A stretch of 64,000 bases of DNA from AC-32 sp963717725 (GTDB lineage Bacteria > Actinomycetota > Thermoleophilia > Gaiellales > Gaiellaceae). Below, piece after piece: positions 45,932 through 55,104 of the stretch (position 1 is the first letter of the stretch; each line of letters begins with the position of its first letter). The position numbers were made by a program, and so were the translations under genes. Below the pieces are notes generated by a model. That model had not been told where the DNA came from. It saw nothing but the letters and a program-made list of their open reading frames with translations, and ran no database searches. The stretch spans positions 434,001 through 498,000 of the forward strand of contig CAVQWS010000003.1 in NCBI GenBank assembly GCA_963717725.1. The letters are read 5' to 3'.

Positions 45932-47053
45932 GTGACCGAGAACGGGGTTGCCGAGGTCGCGCATTACGACCTCCCGGAGCGGCGGTTGGAGCTGGTAGGG
46001 GCAACGCTCTCGCGGCGCCTCGAGCACGGCAAGGGCATCTGGCGGCTCGAGCTGCCGCGCGACGACGCCGAGCCGCTCGTGGTCGAGCAGCTCGGCGGCC
46101 CGGTGACGCCGCCGGCCGACGTCGCCCGCGTGCTGCCGGCCTTCCTGCGCGGGGCCAACCCGGAGCGCTTCGACCCCGCGAGCACGAACGGCCGCTTCGA
46201 AAGCTCGGACGACTCGATCGGCCGGCTGCGCTCGATGCTCGAGCGGCAGTACGCCCAGATCCTGCGCCATGACCCTGGCGTGCGACTCGATCTCGACCCC
46301 GAAGACGTCCACCGTCTGCGCGTGGCAGTTCGGCGCTCGCGCGCGATCCTCCGCGCCGCGCGTCCGGTGCTCGACCCGTTCTGGTCGGAGCCGCTGCGCG
46401 ACGAGCTGCACTGGCTCGGCAGCGCGCTCGGGCGGCGTCGCGACATCGACGTGCTCGTGCGCCATCTGCAGCGCGAGATCGAGCAGCTCGAGCAGCCCGA
46501 GCGGACGGCCGCCGGAACGCTCGTCGAGCTGCTGGCCGCCGAGCGCGAGACGGCGCAGGCGATCGCGCTCGACGCGCTGACGAGCGAGCGCTACTACTGG
46601 CTGCTCGACGGGCTGGAGTCGGCCGCGCGCGGGCCGCGCGTCCAGCGCGGCGAGGTCTCGCTGCGCAAGCTGGCCGCCAAGGAGTTCAAGCGCCTGCGCA
46701 AGCTGGCCGACCGGTTGGGGCCGGACGCGACGGACGCGGAGCTGCACCGGGCCCGCATCCTCGGCAAGCGTGCGCGCTACACGGCCGAGCTGGCCGAGCC
46801 CGAGGTCGGCAAGCCGGCGCGGACGTTTGTCGAGCACGCGAAGGCATTCCAGGACGTGCTCGGCACACACCAGGACGCGATCGTCGCCGAGGCGCGGCTG
46901 CGCGGCCTGCTCGCCGACTCGCCCGGTTCGGGCGCGGCCTTCGCGGCGGGACGCCTCGTCGAGCGTGAGCGCAGGCGCCGGGCCGAGGCTCGCGCCGAGC
47001 TGCCCGAGGCCTGGCGCGAGCTCGAGCGCGCGGCCGAGGACGCCTGGGCGTGA
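45932..47053 (+). CDS. CHAD domain protein with remnant CYTH module
   Basis: 373 residues from GTG 45932. Residues 1-70 resemble the last strands of a CYTH triphosphatase (GIWRLELPRDDAEPLVVEQL) but lack its EXEXK motif. The CHAD domain follows, a basic helical bundle with conserved histidines: VHRLRVAVRRSRAILRAARP, LHWLGSALGRRRDIDVL, LHRARILGKRARYTAEL and LGTHQDAIVAEARL. CHAD proteins bind polyphosphate. Its position beside exopolyphosphatase and polyphosphate kinase supports that role. The stop overlaps the SixA start. Confidence 0.88.
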   Translation: MTENGVAEVAHYDLPERRLELVGATLSRRLEHGKGIWRLELPRDDAEPLVVEQLGGPVTPPADVARVLPAFLRGANPERFDPASTNGRFESSDDSIGRLRSMLERQYAQILRHDPGVRLDLDPEDVHRLRVAVRRSRAILRAARPVLDPFWSEPLRDELHWLGSALGRRRDIDVLVRHLQREIEQLEQPERTAAGTLVELLAAERETAQAIALDALTSERYYWLLDGLESAARGPRVQRGEVSLRKLAAKEFKRLRKLADRLGPDATDAELHRARILGKRARYTAELAEPEVGKPARTFVEHAKAFQDVLGTHQDAIVAEARLRGLLADSPGSGAAFAAGRLVERERRRRAEARAELPEAWRELERAAEDAWA

Positions 47054-47475
47054 TCGTCTATCTCGTCCGCCACGCGCGGGCGGGCCACCGGGAGACCTGG
47101 GACGGCGACGACGACACCCTGCGTCCGCTCGACGAGCGCGGGCAGCGGCAGGCCGAGGCGCTCGTGACGCAACTCGCAGAGCGGGACTTCAGCCGGGTCC
47201 TCTCGAGCCCGTATGTCCGCTGCATGCAGTCGGTCGAGCCGCTGGCCGAGGCTCGGAGCCTTGACGTCGAGGCGGTCGACCCACTCGCCGAGGGTGCCGG
47301 CGAGGCGGCCGCGCTCGAGCTCTTTCGCAGCCTCGACGCGCCGACCGTCGCCTGCGTCCACGGCGATCTCGCGCAGATGCTGCTGGGAGAGAACCTGAAG
47401 AAGGGCGCGACGGCTGTGCTCGACGTCAGCGCCGACGGCGTCGAGGTGCTCGAGCGCCTGGACCCGCCCGCTTAG
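47050..47475 (+). CDS. sixA: SixA-type phosphohistidine phosphatase
   Basis: 141 residues from GTG 47050, overlapping the CHAD stop. The N-terminus carries the phosphoglycerate-mutase-like RHG triad (VYLVRHARAGHRE) and the second catalytic His in VACVHGDLAQML. SixA removes phosphate from histidine-containing phosphotransfer proteins; CHAD-SixA-polyphosphate clusters suggest phosphoramidate turnover in this island. It converges with the exopolyphosphatase gene, overlapping by four bases. Confidence 0.87.
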   Translation: MIVYLVRHARAGHRETWDGDDDTLRPLDERGQRQAEALVTQLAERDFSRVLSSPYVRCMQSVEPLAEARSLDVEAVDPLAEGAGEAAALELFRSLDAPTVACVHGDLAQMLLGENLKKGATAVLDVSADGVEVLERLDPPA

Positions 47476-48368
47476 GCGTACGCGGCAACAGAGGCGCGGA
47501 AGAGCGCGAGCGCCGAGCCTTCGCGCACGCCGCCGCCGGCGAGCTCGAAGGACAGACCGAGCCGACGCTGCGCCTCGGCGAACAGGATCGCGCCGCCGAG
47601 CAGCGTCTTCGCGCGCGGCGGCGGCACGTTGTAGCGCTTGGTGATCTTCGCGCGCTTGAGCTGCGACAGCTCCGCGACCGCCTCGGCCAGGCCGCTCGCG
47701 TCGAGCGTGCCGACGACGCGCCGCAGGGCCCGCGCGGTGCCGCCGGCCGCCAGGCCGATCTGCGCGACCGGAGGAACGACCCCCTCGAACGCCTCGGCGG
47801 CCGCCGCCCGCGCGGCTTCAACCGCCTCCGCCGAGGGCGGATCGGAGTCGGCGAGCAGCCGGGTGGTGAGGCGGAGCGAGCCGAGATCGACCGAGCGCAC
47901 CCACGCCGGCCCGGTCTCGAGCGTGCCGACGACCAGCTGCGCCGAGCCGCCGCCGATGTCGCAGACGGCCGCGCTCGCGGGCGGGTGCTCGAGGGCGGCG
48001 AGCGCGCCGTCCCAGGCCAGCATCCCCTCTTCCTCCGAGCTCAGGATCCGCACCGGCACACCGGTGCCGTGCGCGAGCGCGTCGGCGAACTCGTCACTGT
48101 TGGCGCTCTGGCGGCCGGGCGAAGTGACGAGGATCTCGATCCGCTCGCAGCCGAGCCGCCGTGCCCGGCGCGTCTGCGCGCGCGCGACCTCGACGGCCTC
48201 CGCGCACTTCGGCGCGCTGATGTAGCCGTAACGCTCGACCTCCTCCCCGAGCCCGAGCTGCTCGCGCTCCTCGTGCACGTGCAGCACCTGCCGGCCGTCC
48301 GGGACGGCGACGAGCAGGCGGAGCGTGTTGGCGCCCACGTCGACGATTGCTACTCGCACGCGCTCCAT
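47472..48368 (-). CDS. ppx: Exopolyphosphatase / Ppx-GppA family
   Basis: 298 residues from ATG 48368. Phosphate-binding motif 1 is VAIVDVGANTLRLLVAV and motif 2 is VCDIGGGSAQLVVG; EILVTSPGRQSANSDEF and VGTLDASGLAEAV are also typical. It has only the two actin-like domains and lacks the HD C-terminal domain of long Ppx, so it resembles MTB Ppx1 or Rv0496. The enzyme removes terminal phosphate from polyphosphate or hydrolyses pppGpp. It is 25 bases downstream of ppk on the same strand. Confidence 0.87.
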   Translation of the reverse strand: MERVRVAIVDVGANTLRLLVAVPDGRQVLHVHEEREQLGLGEEVERYGYISAPKCAEAVEVARAQTRRARRLGCERIEILVTSPGRQSANSDEFADALAHGTGVPVRILSSEEEGMLAWDGALAALEHPPASAAVCDIGGGSAQLVVGTLETGPAWVRSVDLGSLRLTTRLLADSDPPSAEAVEAARAAAAEAFEGVVPPVAQIGLAAGGTARALRRVVGTLDASGLAEAVAELSQLKRAKITKRYNVPPPRAKTLLGGAILFAEAQRRLGLSFELAGGGVREGSALALFRASVAAYA

Positions 48369-48393
48369 TCTTCCCAGCGCGTCGGCTGACGAA

Positions 48394-50484
48394 TCAGCGG
48401 GCGCGGGAGACGGTGTTCGCACGCCGTGCCCGCGCGCGGGCACGGCGCATCAATGCGGCGTGCAAGCTCTGGCCGGCGCTGCCTTTCTTCCCACGGATCC
48501 GCTCCCAGGTGCCGTCGGCGCGCAGGGCCCACGACCAGCGGGTGTCGTCCATGATCGAGTCGAACGTGCGGGTCAGCTCGCGCTGGCTGCGGGCGTCCTC
48601 GACCGGGAGAAGGATCTCGATCCGGTGGTCGAGGTTGCGCCGCATCAGGTCGGCGCTGCCCATGAGGAACGTGCTCTCGCCGTCGGCCTCGAAGATGAAG
48701 AAGCGGCTGTGCTCGAAGAAGCGGCCGAGCAGCGTGCGCACCTTGATGTCCTCCTTGCCGCCGCGGCGCCGCGGCCAGAGCGTGCAGGTCGTGCGCGCGA
48801 AGATCTCGACGTCGACGCCCACGTCCGCGGCCGCGTAGAGCTCGCGCACGATCTCCTCGTCGGCGAGGTGGTTGACCTTGATGCGGATCCGCGCCGGCTT
48901 GCCGGCCTCGGCGGCAGCCGCGCAGGCGCGGATGTGCTCGACCAGGCCGCTCCGCATCGTGAACGGCGCCACCAGCAGCTTGCGGAAGGCATGCGGCCGC
49001 CCGAAGCCGGTCAGGTAGTTGAACAGGTCCGCCAGGTCGGCCGTGACGTCCTCGTCGCCGGTGAAGAGGCTGAAGTCCTCGTAGAGCCGCGCCGTGACCG
49101 CGTTGTAGTTGCCGGTGCCGATGTGCGCGTACCGGCGCAGGCCGCCGTCGGCCTCGCGCCGCACGATCAGCGTGCCCTTGGCGTGGATCTTCATGTCCGG
49201 GAAGCCGTAGACGACGTGGACGCCGGCCGACTCGAGCGCACGCGACCACTCGATGTTGCGGCGCTCGTCGAAGCGGGCCTTCAGCTCGACCAGGCAGACC
49301 GTCTGCTTGCCCTCCTCGGCCGCCTCGATCAGCGCGGGCACGTGCGGCGAGTCGTCGCTCGTGCGGTAGACGGTCGTCTTGACGGCGACCGTTCGCGGGT
49401 CGGTGGCGGACGTGCGCACGAACCACTCGAACGTGCGCGCGAAGGAGTCGTAGGGGTGGTGAACGAGGATCGGGCTCTTGCGCAGCTCCGCGAAGAGTGC
49501 GTCGGCGTCGCCCGAGGCGAAGCGGGTCGGCACCACCGGCACCCATGGGTCTTCCTTCAGCTCGGGCCGGTCGAGCGCCGCCAGCTCGTCCAGCTCGGCG
49601 AGGTCGAGCAGGCCCGGCACGAGGTAGATCTGATCCGCCGAGATGTCGAGCCCGCTCTTCAGCTGCTCGAGCATCCGCGTCGAGCAGGAGCCCGAGACCT
49701 CGACGCGCACGGCATCGCCGAAGGGGCGGCGCCGCAGCTCGAGCTCGACCGCCTCGAGCAGGTCGTCGGCCTCGTCGGAGACCGCGAAGTCGGCGTCGCG
49801 CGTGACCCGGAAGATCGTGCACTCGACGACCTCCATCGTCGGGAACAGCCAGGAGAGGAAGTGCCGGATCACGCGCTCGAGCGGCAGGAACAGGCCGCGC
49901 GAGCCGATCGAGAGGAAGCGCGGCAGCAGCTCCGGGACCTTCACGCGCGCGAAGCGCTCCTCGCCGGTGTCCGGGTCGCGGACGAACAGGCCGAGGCTAA
50001 GCGAGAGCCCGGAGATGTAGGGGAACGGCTGGCCGGGCCCGACGGCGAGGGGCGTCAGCACCGGGAAGATCTCGCTGTCGAAGACCCGCTCGAGCTCCTC
50101 CAGCTCCTTCGGCTCGAGGTCTTCGATCTCCGCCACGACGATCCCGGCGGCCTCGAGCGCGGGGCGCAGGTGGCGCTTCCAGAGCTTCGCCTGCTCGGCC
50201 GCCAGTGCCGTGCTGCGCTCGCGGATCTCGGCCAGGGCGGCCTGCGGCGTCAGTCCGTCGGGCGAGCGCACGGTGACGCCGGCCGCGACCTGGTCCATCA
50301 GCCCGGCCACCCGGACCATGAAGAACTCGTCCATGTTCGCGGAGAAGATCGAGCAGAAGCGGACGCGCTCCAGCAGGGGCAGCGAGTCGTCGCGTGCGAT
50401 GTCAAGCACGCGGCCGTTGAAGTCGAGCTGCGACAGCTCCCGGTTCAGGAACCTCGGTTGCTCTTCGGGGGTGCTGACAGCCAC
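48394..50484 (-). CDS. ppk1: Polyphosphate kinase 1
   Basis: 696 residues from GTG 50484, full PPK1 length. Domain order is N-terminal (FLNRELSQLDFNGRVLDIA), head, and two phospholipase D-like C-domains. The autophosphorylated histidine lies in YAHIGTGNYNAVTARLYED and a second conserved His in MRRNLDHRIEI. ATP-site residues are in the RFDERRNIEW segment. It makes polyphosphate reversibly from ATP at the membrane. A direct-repeat motif 37 bases upstream could be a Pho box. Confidence 0.95.
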   Translation of the reverse strand: MAVSTPEEQPRFLNRELSQLDFNGRVLDIARDDSLPLLERVRFCSIFSANMDEFFMVRVAGLMDQVAAGVTVRSPDGLTPQAALAEIRERSTALAAEQAKLWKRHLRPALEAAGIVVAEIEDLEPKELEELERVFDSEIFPVLTPLAVGPGQPFPYISGLSLSLGLFVRDPDTGEERFARVKVPELLPRFLSIGSRGLFLPLERVIRHFLSWLFPTMEVVECTIFRVTRDADFAVSDEADDLLEAVELELRRRPFGDAVRVEVSGSCSTRMLEQLKSGLDISADQIYLVPGLLDLAELDELAALDRPELKEDPWVPVVPTRFASGDADALFAELRKSPILVHHPYDSFARTFEWFVRTSATDPRTVAVKTTVYRTSDDSPHVPALIEAAEEGKQTVCLVELKARFDERRNIEWSRALESAGVHVVYGFPDMKIHAKGTLIVRREADGGLRRYAHIGTGNYNAVTARLYEDFSLFTGDEDVTADLADLFNYLTGFGRPHAFRKLLVAPFTMRSGLVEHIRACAAAAEAGKPARIRIKVNHLADEEIVRELYAAADVGVDVEIFARTTCTLWPRRRGGKEDIKVRTLLGRFFEHSRFFIFEADGESTFLMGSADLMRRNLDHRIEILLPVEDARSQRELTRTFDSIMDDTRWSWALRADGTWERIRGKKGSAGQSLHAALMRRARARARRANTVSRAR

Positions 50485-50520
50485 GACCGCCTATCTTCGC
50501 TTGCGGCCAGGGGCCATTGG

Positions 50521-50542
50521 GTTACGAACTCGTTACGGTTGC
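50521..50542. promoter_or_regulatory. Candidate Pho-box: direct repeat upstream of ppk1
   Basis: Two copies of GTTACG lie 11 bases apart (50521 and 50532) on the plus strand, which is the spacing of known Pho boxes. The second copy extends to GTTACGGTTGC, which recurs exactly at 54960-54970. This is inference from spacing and repetition only. Confidence 0.4.
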
Positions 50543-51550
50543 TCAGCCGAGCCTCGCGAGCGTGCGCTTGTCGGCGGAGACCACTTGCTCGGGCAAGGGC
50601 GCGAACTGCAGCTTCTGGCCGAAGGCCTGGCCAGGGCCGATCGCGTAAGTGACGAAGTCGCTCAGAGCCTTCGCCTTGCGCGATCTCGCCGGGAAGATCG
50701 CGTACGTGAAGGTCGAGATCGGGTAGGCGTTCGGCGCCGAGGCCGGCGGGTCCGTGAGCGAGATCGCGTTGTCGGGCGGGATCGCCCTCACCGCCGCGGC
50801 CGCGGCCGTGATCGTGTCCGGTCCGGGAACCGGGAACTTGCCGGCTTCGTTGCGGATCAGCGCGTAGTCGAGCTTGTTGCGGAAGACGTACGAGCTGCCC
50901 AGGTAGCCGATCGCGCCGTTGTTGCGGCCGAGCACCGCGGCGACGCCGTCGTTTCCCCTCCCGCCGATCCCGGTCGGCAGGTCGAGCTGGGGCGAGACGC
51001 CTTCGGTCGATCTCCAGGGCGTGCTGACCTTGGCGAGAAAGTCGCTGAAGGCGTAGCTGTCGCCGCTGCCGTCGCTGCGATAGACGGGGATCACCGGCGT
51101 CGCCGGCAGCTTCGACCCCGGGTTGAGCCGGGTGATCGCCGGGTCGTTCCAGTGCGTGATCCTGCCGAGGTAGATGCCCGCCAGGACCGGCCCGCTGAGC
51201 TTGAGCTTCGCCGGCGCGCGCTTCAGGTTGTACGAGAGGAGGGTCGCCCCGAGCGCCCAGGGCAGTTGGACGCAGTCCTTGCAGGCCGACGCCTGGTTGG
51301 GCGTGAGCGGAGCATCGCTCGCGCCGAAGTCGATCGTCCGGGCCGTCATCTGCGCGATGCCGCCGCCCGAGCCGATGGCCCCGTAGGTGATCATGGCGCC
51401 GGTTTTCTTCCCGTAGTCGCTTGCCCACTGGGAGAGGAGCGGAGCGACGAGCGTGCTTCCCGCGCCAACCAGCGACGTGCTTTCGCCCGACCCGCCGCAG
51501 CCGGCGAGCGGCAGCACGAGCAGCAGTGCGATCAGCGCGCGCGCCTGCAA
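50543..51550 (-). CDS. pstS: Phosphate-binding lipoprotein PstS, first paralog
   Basis: 335 residues from TTG 51550. The lipobox LPLAGCGG is near residue 18. The PBP fold has LVGAGSTLVAPLLSQWAS, the phosphate loop of FGASDAPLT, a disulfide-like SACKDCVQLPW, and YRSDGSGDSYAFSDFL. It is the periplasmic-side receptor for phosphate. It sits seven bases downstream of phoU. Its paralog at 55105 has similar motifs, but carries a signal peptide rather than the lipobox. Confidence 0.92.
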   Translation of the reverse strand: MQARALIALLLVLPLAGCGGSGESTSLVGAGSTLVAPLLSQWASDYGKKTGAMITYGAIGSGGGIAQMTARTIDFGASDAPLTPNQASACKDCVQLPWALGATLLSYNLKRAPAKLKLSGPVLAGIYLGRITHWNDPAITRLNPGSKLPATPVIPVYRSDGSGDSYAFSDFLAKVSTPWRSTEGVSPQLDLPTGIGGRGNDGVAAVLGRNNGAIGYLGSSYVFRNKLDYALIRNEAGKFPVPGPDTITAAAAAVRAIPPDNAISLTDPPASAPNAYPISTFTYAIFPARSRKAKALSDFVTYAIGPGQAFGQKLQFAPLPEQVVSADKRTLARLG

Positions 51551-51556
51551 GAACGG

Positions 51557-52240
51557 TCAGGCGTGCTGCTCGGGGTGCGAGGCGTCGGTGAACTCGCGGA
51601 ACTCACCCGTCAGCAGGTACGAGATCTGCTCGCCGATGTCCACCGCGTGGTCGCCGATCCGCTCCAGCGTCCTCGAGACCAGCACCATCCGCAGCACCCA
51701 CTCCCGCAGACCCGGCTCGCCGACGATCTCGACCACGCGCTCGACGAAGCGGCGGTTAGAGCGGTCGATCAGCTCGTCCAGGTCGACGAGCGACTCCGCG
51801 GCTGCCAGGTCGCGGTTGGCAAAGGCGTCGAGCGCGACGCGGATCATCTCCTCCGCCCGCTCGCCCATCTCCTGCAGGCTCTGGAGCAGCGTCGGGTCCC
51901 CGTCGACGTCGGCGACCAGCTTCGTCAGCTTCGCGATCGTGACCGCGTAGTCCGCCATCCGCTCGAGGTGGAGGTTCGTGTGCAGCATCGCGAGCACGAG
52001 CCGTAGGTCGGTCGCGACCGGCGTCTGCCGCGCGAGCAGGGACTGAATGCCCTCCTCGATCTGGATGTATTGACGGTCGACGTCGTCGTCGAAGGCGATC
52101 ACGTCGTCGGCGAGCTCGACGTCGCCCTGTCCGAGCGCGTTCAGCGCCCCTCGTAGCACGCGCAGAACGAGCTCGCCCTCCTCCTGCAGGCTCGCTTCGA
52201 GCTGGTCGAGCTCTTCCTGGAAGCCGACGCGCATCCCCAT
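51557..52240 (-). CDS. phoU: Phosphate signalling protein PhoU
   Basis: 227 residues. The two three-helix PhoU repeats show in LLARQTPVATDLRLVLAMLH with HLERMADYAVTIAKL, and RMVLVSRTLERIGDHAVDIGE; the E/D metal-binding pairs are complete. PhoU restrains PhoR and the Pst transporter when phosphate is sufficient. It ends three bases from pstB on the same strand, in the usual pst order. Confidence 0.95.
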   Translation of the reverse strand: MGMRVGFQEELDQLEASLQEEGELVLRVLRGALNALGQGDVELADDVIAFDDDVDRQYIQIEEGIQSLLARQTPVATDLRLVLAMLHTNLHLERMADYAVTIAKLTKLVADVDGDPTLLQSLQEMGERAEEMIRVALDAFANRDLAAAESLVDLDELIDRSNRRFVERVVEIVGEPGLREWVLRMVLVSRTLERIGDHAVDIGEQISYLLTGEFREFTDASHPEQHA

Positions 52241-52243
52241 GAG

Positions 52244-53107
52244 CTACCCGAACCGGCCGGTCACGTAATCCTCCGTCCGCTTGTCGGACGGAGCCGTGAA
52301 GAGCTTCGGCGTCTCGTCGTACTCGACCAGCACGCCGTAGCGCTGGCTGTCCTCCACTTGGAGGCTGAAGAATGCGGTCCGATCGGCGACGCGGGCGGCC
52401 TGCTGCATGTTGTGCGTCACGATCACGATCGTGTACTGGTCCTTGAGCCCGTGCATCAGCTCCTCGATCCTCTGCGTCGCGATCGGGTCGAGGGCCGAGG
52501 CCGGCTCGTCGAGCAGCAGCACCTCCGGCTCGATCGCGATCGCGCGGGCGATGCACAGGCGCTGCTGCTGGCCGCCTGAAAGCGAGAGCGCGCTCTTCTT
52601 CAGGCGGTCCTTGACGTCGTCCCAGAGCGCGGCCGACGTCAGGGCCCGCTCGACGCGCTCGTCGAGATCCTTCTTCATGCCGAGGATGCGCGGCGCCCAG
52701 GCGACGTTGTCGTAGATCGTCTTCGGGAACGGGTTCGGCTTCTGGAAGACCATTCCGATCCGCCGGCGCACCTCGACCGGCTCGACGTCGCCGTAGAGGT
52801 CGACGCCGTGGTAGAGCACCTGCCCGTCGAGGTTGAAGCTCGGCACCATGTCGTTCATCCGGTTGAGGCAGCGAATGAACGTGCTCTTGCCGCACCCCGA
52901 GGGCCCGATCACGGCCGTGATCAGGTTCTTCGGGATCTCGATGCTCACGTCCTTGACGGCGATGTTCGAGCCGTAACGAGCGGTCAAGCCCTGGATCTCG
53001 AAGACCGTCTCCGTGGAGCGCGGCTCTGCCTCGTTGCGCTCGGCGACGTCGACCGGCCTCATCGGCGGCATCGTAACCGTCTCGTTCACCTCGTCCTCCT
53101 CGCTCAT
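52244..53107 (-). CDS. pstB: Phosphate ABC transporter ATP-binding protein PstB
   Basis: 287 residues from ATG 53107 (ATGA overlap with pstA). Walker A is GPSGCGKST, the Q-loop VFQKPNPFPKT, the signature LSGGQQQRLCIARAIAIE and Walker B EVLLLDEPASALDP. The N-terminus is some 35 residues longer than most PstB, with an acidic run ahead of VFEIQGLTARYG. It powers the PstCA channel. Confidence 0.96.
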   Translation of the reverse strand: MSEEDEVNETVTMPPMRPVDVAERNEAEPRSTETVFEIQGLTARYGSNIAVKDVSIEIPKNLITAVIGPSGCGKSTFIRCLNRMNDMVPSFNLDGQVLYHGVDLYGDVEPVEVRRRIGMVFQKPNPFPKTIYDNVAWAPRILGMKKDLDERVERALTSAALWDDVKDRLKKSALSLSGGQQQRLCIARAIAIEPEVLLLDEPASALDPIATQRIEELMHGLKDQYTIVIVTHNMQQAARVADRTAFFSLQVEDSQRYGVLVEYDETPKLFTAPSDKRTEDYVTGRFG

Positions 53108-53991
53108 CGGGCCATGTTCCTTCGAGTGTGCGCAAGCGCCAGCCGCGCGAGCAGGCTGGTCAGCAGGACGAAGAGGATCAGTACGAGCGCGGTCGCCCAG
53201 GCGCGCTCGTGGTCGAGCGGGTCCGGCGACTCCGACCAGATGAAGATCTGCACCGGCATGTTCGGCAGGGCGTGTCGCGGGTCCCATTGCACCGAGGTCG
53301 CGTAGATCGACGTCACGAAGAGGAGCGGGGCCGTCTCACCCACCGCGCGCGCCACGGCGAGAACTGTCCCGGTGACGATGCCGCCCAAGGAGCTCGGGAG
53401 GACGACGCCGAGCACGGTCCGCCAGCGGCTCGCGCCGAGTGCCAACGCGCCTTCCCGCTGGCTGCTCGGAACCAGGCGGAGCACCTCCTGGGTGGCGCGC
53501 GTGACCAGCGGGAGCATCACGATCGCGAGGCCGTACGAGCCCGCGAGCCCGTTCTGCTGGTGTCCGTAAACGAGCAGCCCGAAGACGAAGATCGCGATCA
53601 CGATCGAGGGCAGGCCGTTCATCAGGTCGATCACGAGCTGGATCCCGGCGCGGAGCTTCGGCGAGGCGAACTCGTTCGTGAAGATCGCGATCAGCACGCC
53701 GACCGGAACGGCGATCAGGGCGGCGATGCCGACCAGGATCGCGGAGCCGACGATCAGCGGCGCGATCCCGCCCCCCGGCTGGCCGAAGAGCGGCAGGTCC
53801 TTGGTCAGGAAGCCGATCGAAAGCTGCGAGGCGCCCCGCTTCGCGACCGACCACACGACGATCCCGAGCACGGCGACTGCAACGAGCGCGGCGAGCAGGG
53901 CGAGGAGCTCGGCCAGCCGGTTCATCAGCCGCCGCCGTCGGGTGCGCCCGCCGCGGCCCCTGAGATCGATCGTGGGATCCAGCGAGGACAT
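53104..53991 (-). CDS. pstA: Phosphate ABC transporter permease PstA
   Basis: 295 residues from ATG 53991, overlapping the pstC stop (TGATG). Six helices are visible, and the cytoplasmic EAA-like loop is EGALALGASRWRTVLGVVLP. FTNEFASPKLRAGIQLVIDL and LMNGLPSIVIAIFVFGLLV match PstA. With PstC it forms the phosphate channel. Confidence 0.95.
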   Translation of the reverse strand: MSSLDPTIDLRGRGGRTRRRRLMNRLAELLALLAALVAVAVLGIVVWSVAKRGASQLSIGFLTKDLPLFGQPGGGIAPLIVGSAILVGIAALIAVPVGVLIAIFTNEFASPKLRAGIQLVIDLMNGLPSIVIAIFVFGLLVYGHQQNGLAGSYGLAIVMLPLVTRATQEVLRLVPSSQREGALALGASRWRTVLGVVLPSSLGGIVTGTVLAVARAVGETAPLLFVTSIYATSVQWDPRHALPNMPVQIFIWSESPDPLDHERAWATALVLILFVLLTSLLARLALAHTRRNMAR

Positions 53992-54953
53992 CAGTCGCCG
54001 CCCGTCCGCACAACTGCGCGCCGCACGACGAGCTGGGCGAGGAAGTTCGTCAACAGCCCGATCACAAGCAGGATCGCGCCGAGGTAGAACAGCGCCGAGA
54101 TCTGCATCTTCGAGACTGCGCCCTGGTACTGGCCGGCGATGCGGCTGGCGAGCGTGTCGCCGGTGCTGAAGAGCGACCACTGGATCGTCCAGCCCGCGCC
54201 GATCACCTGGGTGACGGCGATTGCCTCGCCGATCGCCCGCCCAAGGCCCAGGATCACTGCAGCCGCGATCCCCGAGCGGGACGACGAGAGGACGACGCCC
54301 CGGACCATCTCCCAGCGCGTCGCGCCGAGCGCGAGCGCGCCTTCCTCGAGCTCGTTCGGCACGCTCAGGAACAGCTCGCGGCAGATGCTGGCCACGATCG
54401 GGACGACCATGATCGCGAGCACGAGCCCGGCGATGAAGATGCCGCTCGACTGCGGAGTGCCGCTGAAGAGCGGGATGAAGCCCAGCGTGTCGTGCAGCCA
54501 CGGCTCGAGGTGGTTGGCCGCGAACGGGCCGAGCACCAGGATCCCCCAGAGCCCGAGCACGACGCTAGGCACGGCGGCGAGCGTTTCCACGAGCGCGCCG
54601 ACGATGCCGCCGACGCCGCGAGGTGCGAGCTCGCTCAGGAAAAGCGCAATCGCGATCGCCAGCGGGACCGCGATCACGAGTGCCATCAGCGACGTCACGG
54701 CCGTGCCGAAGAGACCCGGCAGCGCGCCGTAGACGTCATGGGTCGCATCCCAGGTGCGGCCCCAGAGGAAGGCGATGCCGAACTTGTCGAAGGCGAGGCG
54801 AGACTCGCCGAAGACCTTCAGGACGATCGCGACCATCACTGCGATCGCGGCCAGTGCCGCGAGTGCGGTCAGGCCGAGCAGCGCGCGGTCGCCGAGCCAG
54901 TCGCGCATGCGACGGCCATGACCCAGGCGCTCGACTGCGGGAGCCGTGCTCAC
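53991..54953 (-). CDS. pstC: Phosphate ABC transporter permease PstC
   Basis: 320 residues from GTG 54953. The EAA-like loop EGALALGATRWEMVRGVVLS and LVETLAAVPSVVLGLWGILV are PstC hallmarks, and about six helices can be counted. It begins the minus-strand run pstC-pstA-pstB-phoU-pstS. The start codon lies just 7 bases from the motif GTTACGGTTGC, so its leader is short or it shares a promoter with the pstS at 55105. Confidence 0.95.
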   Translation of the reverse strand: MSTAPAVERLGHGRRMRDWLGDRALLGLTALAALAAIAVMVAIVLKVFGESRLAFDKFGIAFLWGRTWDATHDVYGALPGLFGTAVTSLMALVIAVPLAIAIALFLSELAPRGVGGIVGALVETLAAVPSVVLGLWGILVLGPFAANHLEPWLHDTLGFIPLFSGTPQSSGIFIAGLVLAIMVVPIVASICRELFLSVPNELEEGALALGATRWEMVRGVVLSSSRSGIAAAVILGLGRAIGEAIAVTQVIGAGWTIQWSLFSTGDTLASRIAGQYQGAVSKMQISALFYLGAILLVIGLLTNFLAQLVVRRAVVRTGGD

Positions 54954-54959
54954 AGAGGG

Positions 54960-54970
54960 GCAACCGTAAC
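54960..54970 (-). promoter_or_regulatory. Second copy of the motif GTTACGGTTGC, between pstC and pstS2
   Basis: On the minus strand the 11-base sequence is identical to 50532-50542 (plus strand) upstream of ppk1. The whole 150-base divergent region 54954-55104 also has ACCGTTACC near 55011. It could be a PhoB half-site or overlap a promoter. The spacing is not perfect here. Confidence 0.35.
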
Positions 54971-55104
54971 CGCCAAACCCGCTTTTCCTGCGGGAAGTAT
55001 CCGGACCGTTACCAGATCACAACGGCCTGTCAGCCCACGCCTTTGTGGCTGCGAGCGACCCTGACGGTGGTGCAACACAGACCATCGAGAGGAGAGAGAC
55101 CAAA

